From: Melieria omissa
Taxonomy: Eukaryota; Arthropoda; Insecta; Diptera; Ulidiidae
Assembly: GCA_963971225.1 (NCBI GenBank)
Contig: OZ020269.1
Span: forward strand, 99,122,405 to 99,186,404
DNA length: 64,000 bases
Direction of reading: 5' to 3'
Both the position numbers and the translations under genes were made by a program. Of the stretch, positions 24,426 to 36,096 are shown piece after piece. Position 1 is the stretch's first letter. Each line of letters opens with the position of its first letter. The notes below the pieces were generated by a model that was not told where the DNA came from, made no database searches, and saw nothing but the letters and a program-made list of their open reading frames with translations.

Positions 24426-26253
24426 TTAACGTAAAAGTGAATATAAATTTATATTATCCAACATCTTCTTGGAAACAAAGAAAGCCAAACAGCCCCCGTA
24501 AACTGCAAATCTGAAAAAATAAACAATAATTTATTCATTGTATGCGAAGCAAATTCAATTTTATATACAAATTCTTTAACTTCACAAGACTTTCATCGAG
24601 TTTGGTCAAATATTAGTTATAGTCAGAGTTGTCGCTTTTGGTCTTTTTGGACCAAAATTGGTCAGATTTTTTTACTTTGGTCCGCTGGTCCGCTTAAACG
24701 AATTTCGGTTCGTTTTGTGATGTGAATAGCTGTTCATTAGTACAAAAAATTTATTTAAAATAATAAAATTTTAATTTAAAAATGAATTTACAGATAACGC
24801 AAATTTTTAATTTGGTCGGTTAGGTTCGGATTTGGTAGGAACAATTTTTTTCAGCGGCAACACAGCGCAAATTATTGCATACCTTTTGAATCCATATATA
24901 TATTCTTAAATGTACAGTAGACCTGAGCAACAAAATTCCTACTTACTCTTCTTCATTAACAATGTCCTTTATAGACTTCTTTATATTGACTTCCCGAAAC
25001 GGTTTAAATTGTGTGCTCTGATAGTAGACAAAACATTTTTTAAGGTTCAGATTTGTTGGTCTCCTAAAAAGATACAAGTTGAAATAAACTTGTAAATCTT
25101 TTCATTTCAAGTACTCACACTATTGGGCGCTCCATCATTATCTTCCGCAACAAGTTCTTCATGCTTTAAATAAATGCCAGTGTTAGTGGTTTAAAAGTTC
25201 CGTTTAAAATAGTCACTTACGTTGTCTTCTCCACTACTTTAGACTCAAAATGCATCACGTCGACGTCTTCGAAATGAAACGCAACTGGCCACACTAATGT
25301 CACACCGTCTTCGGCCAAATGTACACGAGAATTGTGCAAGGCGACAAACTTGGGTTCCAACATATTCTCGACGATTTCTCTCGACCCCAGGGATTCGGTA
25401 AACTTCACACCCCGCTCATGCAAAACCTCGATAAGCCGTTTCAACTCGGGATTGTTGTCTAATGCTGCACGTGCCTCGTCCGCAAGAGTCTGTAATTGAA
25501 AGTAAAATGGCTTTTGAAAATGCAAACAACTTCCAGTATTTTGTGAGGACCTGGGCTTGAGCCAACATGGAACCTGCCTCGTCCGAGTACTGATTTTGTT
25601 CCAGCAATTTCTCGCACATTTCTCGGCAGAGACGAAATTTTCCAGTGAGTAATGCACACTTTGCCGCACGTCTGCGTGCTTTCCCATACAGCGGATTGAT
25701 TTTCAGTGCGGAAAGTGCGCTGCTCAGGGAATGACTAAGTATGGTAAAATGTGAACAAATTGAACATATTAAGGGATCATCACAACAGACACTTACTTGT
25801 ACACCATCAAAAAATACATCGCAGCCGACATATTGTTTAAGATCGTTGCCTGTATATCGGACTCGGACGGTGGAAATAGAATTGCCTGAGAGTACATGAA
25901 AATGGCCATGAAATAGCGTTTGTGCTCCATATAAAAATTGCCCTCCTCCTTGTATTTGAGTGCAACCTCCAGAGCATCAGAACTGTGTAGGCTCAAATCA
26001 TCCATTCGCAACACAAAGCATTTCACTTCGTCTACTGCTATTTCTGCCATATCCTAGTTTTTTTAGACGATAAACCGTTAGTAATTTTACGCACAACCGC
26101 AGCAAAAGACTTCAGACTAACCTGAGCCATTGGCGGTTTCTTAATAAGATTGTCCTGGGAAGCACGGTGTAACAACGCTTTTGTAAAACACATCTCTTCG
26201 AATGATTTTGCTTGCGCGAGCTTCTCGTCGGCTGTTTCGTTCTCGGAAAACAT
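24426..26253 (-). CDS. Dpit47: TTC4/Dpit47-type Hsp90 cochaperone, copy 1 (seven exons)
   Basis: TTC4 proteins are TPR cochaperones of Hsp90/Hsp70; the Drosophila member Dpit47 also binds DNA polymerase alpha. Exons on the minus strand are 26253-26122, 26053-25797, 25734-25551, 25489-25221, 25163-25119, 25063-24947 and 24510-24426. All have GT/AG borders and compatible phases, giving 362 residues plus TAA (Dpit47 is near 396). The TPR region covers about residues 68-185; clamp-type residues are visible in KYKEEGNFY (K79, N83) and ILNNMSAA. The C-terminal 'wheel' domain starts near EPKFVAL...VWPVAF and ends with VYGGCLAFFVSKK. It is diverged from canonical Dpit47, so I think it is a paralogue. 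Exons 4-6 are identical to copy 2; exon 2 is not. Expression is not shown by sequence. Confidence 0.87.
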
Positions 26254-26817
26254 TGCGATGCTTTAACGAAACAGAATTTTATTGAAATAAATTTTGCAAA
26301 TGAAGCTGCGGATGTTTACAACTGAAATAGGCCAAGCTAGCTTGTGGAATGAATGTGTTAATTGCCAATTTGAATGGTCACGGCGCAACTGATCTCAACA
26401 AAGATATTTATATCTGCTCGGGGCTTCCCCTAGTCAAATAGTAACTTCTACATTTTTCCAGTTACATAACATACGAGAAGCGCTCTGGGCAGGGCTGTAT
26501 TTAAAAGTAGTGAAGCTTCTAAAGTCGACACTTTAAATAATGTTGCCAGGTGCGTGATTTAGTCGATGACTATTGTGCCATGACTAGGGATGGCAGAAAA
26601 AACAATTTAATCGATTAATTAATCATACTATTAATACTAATACAAAAAAAAATAATTGCAATTATTTGCAAGTAATGTAAAATAATCGATTAATAATGCT
26701 TATTTTTGAAAAATGTGGAATTGCGCTGTAATAAAATAAAACAAGTGTTGTTGGAGTAAATACAAATTATTTATTGTTCAACCAAGTTTGCGGAAACACT
26801 AATTTTGATAATCGTTT

Positions 26818-26970
26818 CAGGGGCGGATTCAGAAAAAATATTTCGGGGGGGGTTTCAAAAAGTAATTCTTTAATATTGTAAAATGTCTTTTAATTTGTAT
26901 GTAGTTTTATAGGCGATCCAAATATTTCGGGGGGTTTCAACCCCCAAAACACCCCCTGAATCCGCCACTG
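26818..26970. mobile_element. hAT-type MITE nested in the junction hAT
   Basis: This 153-bp element has ends CAGGGGCGGATTCAG and CTGAATCCGCCACTG and an exact 8-bp duplication AATCGTTT (26810-26817 and 26971-26978). Runs of G and C lie just inside the ends. Confidence 0.92.
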
Positions 26971-27076
26971 AATCGTTTTGTTGTTAAACGGTTGCGTTTT
27001 TCGGTAGTCGTTGCACCAGCTTTTGAAAAGAGGTACTCTGCTGGAACTGAAGTACCAACTAAATGGCAATATTTTT

Positions 27077-27424
27077 TTAAAGCGCGTAAAGTTTTGGGTA
27101 TACTGTTTTAATTTCGTCCCAAGCATCAATAATGTTTCGGTTTAATTCTAAGACTTGACAATTTAAATAAAAACTCATCTCTTCTTGTGGGTGAGCACAA
27201 TCGTCATTCTTCCCCCTTCTTTTGTGCACTAGAGTTTTATGAGGAGCCCAAAGATCAAACTCATTCTCTAACGATTCCACTAACGATTCGCTACCCGTTT
27301 CTATGGCATCATCTGCAACTGTTATTTCAGTACATAAAAACTTGGTAACTGAGGCCAGTGCTAATGGATCTTTAAAATGAAAGTTTTTGAATCTCGGGTC
27401 GAGTAATGTTGAAGGAGCTTGCAA
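27077..27424 (-). pseudogene. hAT transposase fragment
   Basis: This 115-codon frame begins near LLDPRFKNFHFKDPLA. That is the conserved 'LDPRFK' block found before the C-terminal dimerisation region of hAT transposases and ZBED-like proteins. The N-terminal zinc finger, the catalytic region and the C-terminus are missing, so it is a relic of the element that contains it. Confidence 0.8.
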
Positions 27425-27996
27425 ACAAGAGTATTCGATGGAGCAATATTAATTGCGAATTATATTCAAAAATGTAGTTTGCGATTATTTTGCTATTAAT
27501 CGATTAATACTCGATTAATCAAATGGAGTGATACGATACAAGTAAATCGAAAATTATACAAAAATAATCGATTATTTTAATCAAATGATTAATCGCTGCC
27601 ATCCCTAGTTATAAGTAACAATTTCCCAGAGTTTTAGATCATAATAGTTAATCCTCGCTCAAGTTAGATTTTTGCTATAATCATAAAATTTTTGTTTATA
27701 TATCTCGTAGTATTTTTTAACAAATTTTTTTCAACCTGCGTGAATCTTAAAAAAATAAAACAGAATTTTTAATTAAATTGTTAAAGTTGCCACCACATTT
27801 TTTTCTGTGTCTCTCTGAATGCGCATCTGACGTAAAGAAAATTTTCTTTGCGGGTTCCAGCGGGGGACGAGAACGCACAGAGCGCGAGAGCGTAAACTTA
27901 GAAGCTGTGAGAGCGGTGTATGAAACAGTGACGCACCACACACTGTGGTTTTTGTTGTTGGGCAACAAAGCGATGTGCCGCTTGCATGTTGGTGTT

Positions 27997-29407
27997 CAGG
28001 GTTACCGTTGTGCGACTTTAGTTGGATTTTGCAACCTTTTTGACGCTCTGAGACTTTTTGTGCGACTTTTTCATAATTATCTAATTTTGCAACTTTTTCC
28101 ATCTTTGTGCGACTTTTTTCCCCCTTTTTTGCATACAGTAGGAAGCTTAAAAAATATTTTAAATTTACCATTGTACCTTAATTCATATAAGTTAGCAGCG
28201 CATGTACTTATTAACTCTACCTCACAGTAGTGCGTGTGCGGAAAGAATTTTTTCAAAATTAGGATTAAGGGGGTATAACACCTTGAAGCTTGAATTTGGC
28301 CTCTTTTTTACGATTTTTTTTAATGAATAAGAAATCGAGCTATTGAAAAAAGGCTTTTAGTTATGTTTTTATTATACATTCAAGTTTTACAAAAAAATTT
28401 TTTTAAGTAGAAAATCAATAAACAAACACTGAATTCAGACCGTTTTAAGGGACCACTTGCGTCATGTGAGTCCGGGTGGTGTACACGATTTCGGCTAACT
28501 GGTGTGACCTACAACAAAAAACCAATATATTTATTAATTATTGATAGATTAACTGTGGAAGTACGTAGGATTTTTGGAAAATATTAATTTTTGTGAATTT
28601 GACACTCGTTTGAACAAAAAACGTAACATTTATACTCAAAAATCTTGCATTAAATGAGTTCCCGAAAAAAAACTAACAGTTCAATCAAAAAATGGCTACG
28701 TACTCCATGGAAAAGTCTATTGAGAGAAGAAAAAAAATTGTATTTCAAGTGAATCTGATAAAAATTGTGGGAGTTCTGATGTACACCAGTTTGAAAAAAG
28801 GTGTTTTTCAGAAATCAAGTTTGAAGTTTCCAGTTTATCTCCACGCGCATAGAAGCTACGTATAAATATGGCTATTTTCAACATGAAAAAGGTCTTCACC
28901 GACTAAATGTTCATGGAATTATATTCTGTATACATAAAAGTGTCATTTAAGCAAAAAAAAAAAAAGCAATTTTTCGGACCCTCAAAGGTGTTATTCCCCA
29001 TTAATGAAAAATAAATTAACTAATAGGTTAAAAGTAGAAACTTGTGACTCAATGCTATCAGGACTAAATTTGTTAGATACCGTAATAGAAGACTGGATGC
29101 CAAGTGATGAACTTATGCGAAAATACAGAGAAGTAAAAAAAATAAAATTTAAAATGTAAATTTGCTAGATCCCGAAATAGAAGACTGGATTAACTTTTGA
29201 AAAAGTACAAGTTACAAAAAATAAAATTTTTTAATCATTATTTCTAAGTTATTTATATCGTTGAAATGTTAATTTGAATTGTTAGTTGTGTTTTTCCGTA
29301 ATAAAAAAGTGTGCCCCTTTTTTTTGAAAAAACGACTTTTTTGTGCGACTTTTTTTTTTAAAACGACCTTTTGTGCGACTTTCTCAAAATTCTCAACGGT
29401 AACCCTG
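27997..29407 (+). mobile_element. hAT transposon relict
   Basis: Ends CAGGGTTACCGTTG and CAACGGTAACCCTG are perfect inverses, and TTGTGCGACTTT-like subterminal motifs occur at both ends. An exact 8-bp duplication TTGGTGTT flanks it (27989-27996 and 29408-29415). Internal + text from about 28230 resembles the C-terminal ERVFS region of hAT transposases. It continues after the nested insertion (28269-28999) with KNKLTNRLKVETCDSMLSGL at 29008. It is non-functional. Confidence 0.9.
28269..28999. mobile_element. MITE nested inside the hAT relict
   Basis: The ends GGGGGTATAACACCTTGA and TCAAAGGTGTTATTCCCC are near-perfect inverses. ATTAA occurs on both sides (28264-28268 and 29000-29004). Removing it joins the two parts of the hAT C-terminal reading frame, which supports the borders. 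The superfamily is uncertain; a 3-bp TAA/TTA target as in PIF/Harbinger elements would fit. Confidence 0.82.
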
Positions 29408-29462
29408 TTGGTGTTGGCTAGTGTTTGCTCTCTGCTTGCTTTTTACAAACAAGAACAAGAAG

Positions 29463-29995
29463 TAGAGTCCGACCGATTAATCGGCATCGGCATCGGCTAG
29501 TATCGGCCAATAAAATTGGTATCTGCATCGGCCAAAAAAAAAAAGAATCGGCGTTTTTTGGCCCATGCCACATCGGTTTTTTTGGTCGATTTTCCTGCTT
29601 GCGTTTCTTGTTTGTTTTTATTTGCAGCTGAATCGCACTGTCTTTCCTTTTCATATCTCGCTTTGTATATTTATTACATTTTTATTATACGTTACAACCC
29701 AGTGTTGCCTGATTAGTGTGTTTCTCCTTAGATTTATTTGGATTTTATGACAAATATTTAAGGGGACAATATTTTACAGATATTTTTAATCTATTTTTTG
29801 TTTGTTAATTTGTGATGAATGTGATGAAATGTACTATATATGTAATAGTTCCTTTTGTTGTTTTATAAAATAAGCTGTGTTTTTGATTGAATTCATTCGT
29901 GTTTTTTTTTTCTATGGAATCAGCATCGGCCGATTTTAGGCCTTTTGACCGATTAATCGGCATCGGCCAAAAATTTTGGTATCGGTCGGACTCTA
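29463..29995. mobile_element. hAT-type MITE with ~28-bp inverted repeats
   Basis: The ends begin TAGAGTCCGACCGATTAATC and continue with CATCGGC repeats. An exact 8-bp duplication ACAAGAAG lies at 29455-29462 and 29996-30003. Small open frames inside are serine/phenylalanine-rich and have no transposase motif. Confidence 0.92.
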
Positions 29996-30016
29996 ACAAG
30001 AAGTGGACTGGTAAAG

Positions 30017-30270
30017 CAAGGTGTATTGAATAAGGTGATGGCACTACTGCAAAAACAAAATTCCCATGTATTTTGTTAGTGCTTTTGGGCATGCTGCTTG
30101 TCAAAATCAAATCAAAAGACAAGCAACACAAAAACAATTTTACCAATTTTTGACAATTACCATGCCCATTCGCGAAAAACCAAAAGAAAATCAGAAGAAA
30201 TCAAAGGAAAATCAGAAGAAAAAAGTTTAACAAGCTGTGTTGTCAACACTACCTTATTAAATGTGCCTTG
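30017..30270. mobile_element. P-like MITE, copy A
   Basis: The left end is CAAGGTGTATTGAATAAGGT and the right end is the imperfect inverse of CAAGGCACATTTAATAAGGT. The flanking 8-mers TGGTAAAG (30009-30016) and AGGTAAAG (30271-30278) differ by one base. The family also occurs at 30307-30572, 33173-33396 and 40175-40501. Confidence 0.8.
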
Positions 30271-30306
30271 AGGTAAAGTTTGCATAAAAAACGATTGAGC
30301 GATCGC

Positions 30307-30572
30307 CAAGGCGCATAAACAAGGTGGTAGCACTACGGAAAAAACTAAATTTAATGGATTTTATTAGTTCTTCTAGTCTGCTTGTAAAATAGAAGTTGTA
30401 AAAAGTAAAAATTGCTACAATGAAAATTAGTATATATGTAAAAATATTGGAACTACAGGCGCATTAAGAAAGTGATAATAAGTGGAAAACTATTGCTATA
30501 ATGTTGTGCTAATTATCAAAGAAGAAAGTTTAATCAGTTGTGGTGCTGCAACTATCTATTGAATTTGCCTTG
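30307..30572. mobile_element. P-like MITE, copy B
   Basis: The left end CAAGGCGCATAAACAAGGTG continues GTAGCAC. The right end is an imperfect inverse ending in TTTGCCTTG. Flanking 8-mers GCGATCGC (30299-30306) and ACGATCGC (30573-30580) differ at one base. Confidence 0.8.
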
Positions 30573-30986
30573 ACGATCGCTTTGCCACATCAACCACCAT
30601 TTCAATATGAACGAGTAAAGCCAAGCTGGCTTGCTGCGGAAAGCAACAACATTGCATGTTGTGGTCGAAATGAGAATAAAGCCCAAAACCATCGAATCCA
30701 TGCGTGTACATCAATTTGCGCTTACTCTCTCGGTTCCCTTTACATTTTCCTCACCTTTGTTGCTTCCCACCCGCGTCAAAATGATATTGCAAAATTATTT
30801 CAGATGCGCCTTCTGTATACTGTTTATTCTGTGGTTTTAACAATATGCATTTTTTTCCAGATTTTTTATTAACTTTTTACTGTCTCGTTTAATGTTTTGC
30901 AATATACTTTTTTTCAAATTAAAATTTTTCACATAAGCATATAAAATTATTAAGAATAAAATGAGCAAAATTATTGTTCAGGTCGT

Positions 30987-32813
30987 TTAATGGAAACGTA
31001 AATTTACATTATCCAACACCTTCTTGGAAACAAAGAAAGCCAAACAGCCCCCGCAAACTTCAAATCTGAAAAAATAAACAATAATTTATTCATTGTATGC
31101 GAAACAAATTCAATTTTATATACAAATTCTTTAACTTCACAAGACTTTCATCGAGTTTGGTCAAATATTAGTTATAGTCAGAGTTGTCGCTTTTGGTCTT
31201 TTTGGACCAAAATTGGTCAGATTTTTTTACTTTGGTCCGCTGGTCCGCTTAAACGAATTTCGGTTCGTTTTGTGATGTGAATAGCTGTTCATTAGTACAA
31301 AAAATTTATTTAAAATAATAAAATTTTAATTTAAAAATGAATTTACAGATAACGCAAATTTTTAATTTGGTCGGTTAGGTTCGGATTTGGTAGGAACAAT
31401 TTTTTTCAGCGGCAACACAGCGCAAATTATTGCATACCTTTTGAATCCATATATATATTCTTAAATGTACAGTAGACCTGAGCAACAAAATTCCTACTTA
31501 CTCTTCTTCATTAACAATGTCCTTTATAGACTTCTTTATATTGACTTCCCGAAACGGTTTAAATTGTGTGCTCTGATAGTAGACAAAACATTTTTTAAGG
31601 TTCAGATTTGTTGGTCTCCTAAAAAGATACAAGTTGAAATAAACTTGTAAATCTTTTCATTTCAAGTACTCACACTATTGGGCGCTCCATCATTATCTTC
31701 CGCAACAAGTTCTTCATGCTTTAAATAAATGCCAGTGTTAGTGGTTTAAAAGTTCCGTTTAAAATAGTCACTTACGTTGTCTTCTCCACTACTTTAGACT
31801 CAAAATGCATCACGTCGACGTCTTCGAAATGAAACGCAACTGGCCACACTAATGTCACACCGTCTTCGGCCAAATGTACACGAGAATTGTGCAAGGCGAC
31901 AAACTTGGGTTCCAACATATTCTCGACGATTTCTCTCGACCCCAGGGATTCGGTAAACTTCACACCCCGCTCATGCAAAACCTCGATAAGCCGTTTCAAC
32001 TCGGGATTGTTGTCTAATGCTGCACGTGCCTCGTCCGCAAGAGTCTGTAATTGAAAGTAAAATGGCTTTTGAAAATGCAAACAACTTCCAGTATTTTGTG
32101 AGGACCTGGGCTTGAGCCAACATGGAACCTGCCTCGTCCGAGTACTGATTTTGTTCCAGCAATTTCTCGCACATTTCTCGGCAGAGACGAAATTTTCCAG
32201 TGAGTAATGCACACTTTGCCGCACGTCTGCGTGCTTTCCCATACAGCGGATTGATTTTCAGTGCGGAAAGTGCGCTGACCAGCGAATTACTAAGTATGGT
32301 AAAATGTGAACAAATTGAACATATTAAGGAATCATCACAACCGAAACTTACTTGTACACCTTCAAAAAATACATTGCAGCCGACATATTGTTTGAGATCG
32401 TTGCCCTTATATCGGACTCGGACGGTGCAAAATAAAGTCCCTGAAGGTATATGAAAATGGCCATACAACAGCGTTTGTGCTCCATATAGAAATTGCCCTT
32501 CTCCTTGAATTTGAGTGCAACCTCCAGAGCATCCGAACTGTGTAGGCTCAAAGCATGCATTCGCAAAATAAAGCGTTCCTCGTGCGCCTCTTCTAGTGCT
32601 ATATGTGCCATAACCTTGTTTTTTAGACAATTAACCGTTATTCATTTGGCGCACAAACGCAGCAAAAGACTTCAGACTAACCTGAGCCATTGGCGGTTTC
32701 TTAATAAGATTGTCCTGGGAAGCACGGTGTAAGAACGCTTTTGTAAAACACATCTCTTCGAATGATTTTGCTTGCGCGAGCTTCTCGTCGGCTGTTTCGT
32801 TCTCGGAAAACAT
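30987..32813 (-). CDS. Dpit47: TTC4/Dpit47-type Hsp90 cochaperone, copy 2 (seven exons)
   Basis: Tandem copy of the gene at 24426-26253. Exons on the minus strand are 32813-32682, 32614-32352, 32289-32106, 32044-31776, 31718-31674, 31618-31502 and 31065-30987. Phases are compatible and the product is again 362 residues. Exon 2 is two codons longer and exon 7 two codons shorter than in copy 1. Exon 1 differs by one residue, exon 3 by two, and exons 4-6 by none. Exon 2, which carries the first TPR helices, differs by about 23 residues. The clamp-type KFKEKGNFY and ISNNMSAA are kept. The C-terminus after VSKK differs between copies. Both copies are intact, so neither is obviously a pseudogene. 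Confidence 0.86.
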
Positions 32814-33172
32814 TGCGATGCTTTAACGAAACAGAATTTTATTGAAATAAATTTTGCAAATGAAGCTGCGGATGTTTACAACTGAAATAGGCCAAGCTAG
32901 CTTGTGGAATGAATGTGTTAATTGCCAATTTGAATGGTCACGGCGCAACTGATCTCAACAAAGATATTTATATCTGCTCGGGGCTTCCCCTAGTCAAATA
33001 GTAACCTCTACATTTTTCCAGTTACATAACTTACGAGAAGCGCCCAATGCAGGGCTGTATTTAAAAGTAGTGAAACTTCTGAAATCGACACTTTAAACAA
33101 TGTTACCAGGTGCGTTATTCCGTGGATGACGATTGTACGTCAAACATATTTCATATCAAAATTAAATTGAAT

Positions 33173-33396
33173 CAAGGCGAAGGTGTCCTCGTTGAATCAG
33201 CTGATTTGATTTTTGTGTGGTGGAAAAGGTCAAGGTTGCCAAAATGCCTGTGTAAAACTGTGTCAGTTTAAAATGAAAAAAAATCAAGCCTTGTTTTGAT
33301 TGGCTGATTTTGACATTCTAAGCCCAGAAAACAAAAACAAAATACATTGAAATTTTATTTCTGTCCTAACGATAACACCTGTATGAATTCGCCTTG
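33173..33396. mobile_element. P-like MITE, copy C
   Basis: Ends CAAGGCGAAGGTG and TTCGCCTTG, with an exact 8-bp duplication AATTGAAT (33165-33172 and 33397-33404). It lies just outside the end of duplicate unit 2. Confidence 0.85.
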
Positions 33397-33404
33397 AATT
33401 GAAT

Positions 33405-36096
33405 ATTGACAAAGTTTCAACGAATTGCTTGATAAGACAATACACTGGTGGCAAATCCCAAAAACTCACTTTGAGCTGAGATGTGAAAAGTGTTGTGGGA
33501 GTAGAGGAGATGATTTAAAAAAGAGGTAAAAGTTGTAGTTTACATTTCCATAGTTTGCTGTAAGTAACGGCAGGTGTACCATAATGCAGTCTTTTATAGT
33601 TTGCGTGATCGTGTAAAACAGTCAGAGCGTCTAGTGTTTTCAGTTTTCTCAGAGTTGAAATGTGGCAGTTTACATAAACACACCGATTTAAATTGATGAG
33701 TGGCACAAAAATATAAGTAATTTGAGGTATGTTATGCCTTTAGCAGCTGATTTAGTCTATTTTTGTACTATTAAAAAAGTAAAATTTTTATTTTTTGTTG
33801 AAAAAATGATAAAAACATTGATAGTAAAAATGATTACTTTTTTATTACGCCCGTTAAATAACCTCAAAATCGACTCTAGCCTCTAGACTAGAATACCCCT
33901 TAAGTACTTGAACAGTTATAGTGAACAGTTAAGGAACCTGAGGAGGTCGGGGAGAGGTAGAATATGAACTTCAATTACACTGGAGAACGCTGGAGGTTGG
34001 CAGATAAAGTTTTCTGTTGTGTCCTGCAATCACTCCGCTCATGAGTCGCAATTTCTTTCTCTTCACTAGAAGTAGAAGTATTTTTTTCCCCCTAGAAAAT
34101 ACTTCGTTATTCTGCAGAATTCCATTTTGGATTATTTCCCCATTTGAGCAGTGCTCGCAAAGCTCTTAATTAATTGCAGGATCTCTGCAGCGTTGACGGC
34201 AATTGTTGGTTCTGATCTCACTGGATTCTCTTCTGATCTCAGATTATCCAGTTCATCGACTATTTTGTTATCAAGAACATCAGAGTACAAATTGATTAGC
34301 TGATTGTGTTTTGCAACACTTTTTTGAGTAGTTTGAAGGGGTCATTGAGTCTTTAGTACGGCTTGATTTCAATAATCCAGCAGGCCACGTTCAGGATGGC
34401 ATAGACCTCTATTTGGAAGAAGCAGCTGTGTCTCTTGTGTCTTGGTTTCTTCATCCAGTTACCAAACAGCTCCAGTTTCTTGACAGGTCTTGCAACCATC
34501 TATGTAGAATACATGCGAGAGATCTTGAGTCGTGGATTCTAGATTGCTTCATTGTTCTTTTCTACAATATATCACAGCAAAATTCCTTCTAAATTAGATA
34601 TAAGGCGCCAGCGCATTGGTATCAAGAACAGTTAACATTGATCTGTTAACTGGAAGATCACACACTGGCAGGTTCATTCAAGCTACGTTTGGTTTGAGTC
34701 AGCAGAGCGTTTTCATTGTCTCCATTTGAACATATATCTCAGGTGGAAGTTTGAAGTTACATTTAAAGCCTCACCCGGATTGAAGCTCACAGAACTTGTT
34801 ATACTAAGGCACACATCGTCGCATCAGGAAACGAATGTTGTATGTACCATTGAGCCTAGTAAGGCGTACGACATTTGTTTTCTGGGGCGACGACTTTTCT
34901 TTGGAGTCTGGCTAAGGCAATACTAGGCAAGTTTAATAACAATTGTTTAATATTATTTATGATTCAAAACATTGTTCATATAAGTTGTAATCATTTGTAA
35001 TTTTTTTTATTATTTTTTATATATAATTTATTCAAAATTTAATTTTTTTAATTATTTTTTTTACTTATTAAATATTTTTTTAATATTGCAATCATAACTT
35101 ATTATTCTTAATTAACTAATTGTTAAGTAAATTTTTTTTATAATTTGTAATTTCATATTTCACAAAATATTATCATTTATTATTATCATTTATTATTATA
35201 TTATTATATTTCACAAAATATTATGCCGATGCTGATACGGACTTAGATATAAATAAAGATGCAAACAATACTCCAACAACGGCAACATCAAATCAAAACG
35301 CATCAAAAAGGCAGCAGATAATTTCACTCAGTTGAGCGGTTCAAAACCAAAACTTTATATGTTTCTTATATTTTTCAGTTAAAAAACCATTGTTTCTAAC
35401 AATAAATACTTGTTTCAATAAATTATTTGCATAAATAAGCGAAATATTAGCCTTTTAATAAGAAAAAGTTCATAAAAATCTTAAATTTTCATACAAAATA
35501 CACTACTGGGCACTGAGTGCCCAAGTCACGAGATTAAGTTGTATAGCCAAGTCACGGTTCTAAGGTTAAATTAATTACAGTAAAATTGTTTACATTTGTT
35601 AATAACATACTTTTAATAAAAGCTAAAAAATAAGCCTTTTTTATTTTTATTAATATTTTCATATTTTTATTCTATTTAAAAAACTCTTCTTTTTAACTAA
35701 GCGCATTGTATCTTTGCTTGGCATAACAAAAACAATGTTTACATTTATTTACTAATTTTACGTTTAATAGTGTGTGCCTAATTACAGAACGAAATTTGCA
35801 AAATATTAAAAAATAAACTCAAACAAATATTAAATGCATCACATACACATCAAAATATAACATATCTGACTCTTCAAACCAACTGTATAACACCTCTGTT
35901 CTCAGAGCTCACTCCAACACTCGTTGGCTCGCACTGAACATGCGCACAAAAGCAGCTGACAACCCACAATCAGCTGTTTACTCGCCAAACTGTATTGTTT
36001 CGTCTGTGTTTGCCGGTGAACATTAGCAAAAACTGTGTAAATCAGTGTAAATCATTTGCAAAATTGAAAAAACCCTGAAATTCGTGTTTAAAAACG
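33405..36096. other. intergenic AT-rich stretch upstream of CSN7
   Basis: No gene recognised. 34370-34620 on the minus strand includes text resembling the start of a LINE RNase H domain (FYIDGCKTCQETGAVW-like, around 34510-34460). It is heavily decayed. 35000-35230 is very AT-rich. The last ~200 bases before 36097 would hold the CSN7 promoter and leader; no TATA box is obvious. Confidence 0.5.
34370..34620 (-). pseudogene. possible LINE RNase H fragment
   Basis: Translation near 34510-34460 gives an IDGCKT...TGAVW pattern like the TDGSKT...GTGAGW motif of the better-preserved LINE at 44030. Nothing else of the element is readable. Confidence 0.35.

Larger units (their letters stand above)
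23594..26584. repeat. duplicated segment, unit 1 (carries cochaperone copy 1)
   Basis: Sequence from 'gttataagtaacaatttccc' (about 23597) to the left border of the hAT element at 26585 is homologous to 27608-33130. Unit 1 carries a TTAA-type MITE (24046-24298) that unit 2 lacks. Unit 2 carries ~3 kb (27825-30840) that unit 1 lacks. Identity is patchy: it is essentially complete over 24550-25727 and 26120-26460 and much lower elsewhere. Confidence 0.88.
26585..27607. mobile_element. hAT transposon relict at the duplication junction
   Basis: The ends TAGGGATGGCAG and CTGCCATCCCTA are perfect inverses, and subterminal 'aatcgattaat' motifs repeat at both ends. The flanks (CCATGAC on the left, GTTATAAG on the right) do not form an 8-bp target duplication. 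Unit 1 ends exactly at the left border and unit 2 starts exactly at the right border. It carries a transposase fragment (27077-27424, minus) and a nested MITE (26818-26970). Confidence 0.85.
27608..33130. repeat. duplicated segment, unit 2 (carries cochaperone copy 2 and a ~3-kb stretch missing from unit 1)
   Basis: Starts with 'gttataagtaacaatttccc' at the hAT right border and runs parallel to 23597-26584. Between about 27825 and 30840 it holds sequence with no counterpart in unit 1: two hAT elements, one nested MITE, two P-like MITEs and ~1 kb of other DNA. Confidence 0.87.

Noticed and set aside
24910..25095. Plus-strand 61-codon ORF duplicated at 31465-31650
   Set aside because: Antisense shadow of cochaperone exon 6; identical because the locus is duplicated.
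25217..25687. 156-codon ORF identical at 31772-32242, as an independent gene pair
   Set aside because: It crosses an intron of the cochaperone gene; only the C-terminal half (from TLADEARAAL) is exon 4 coding sequence.
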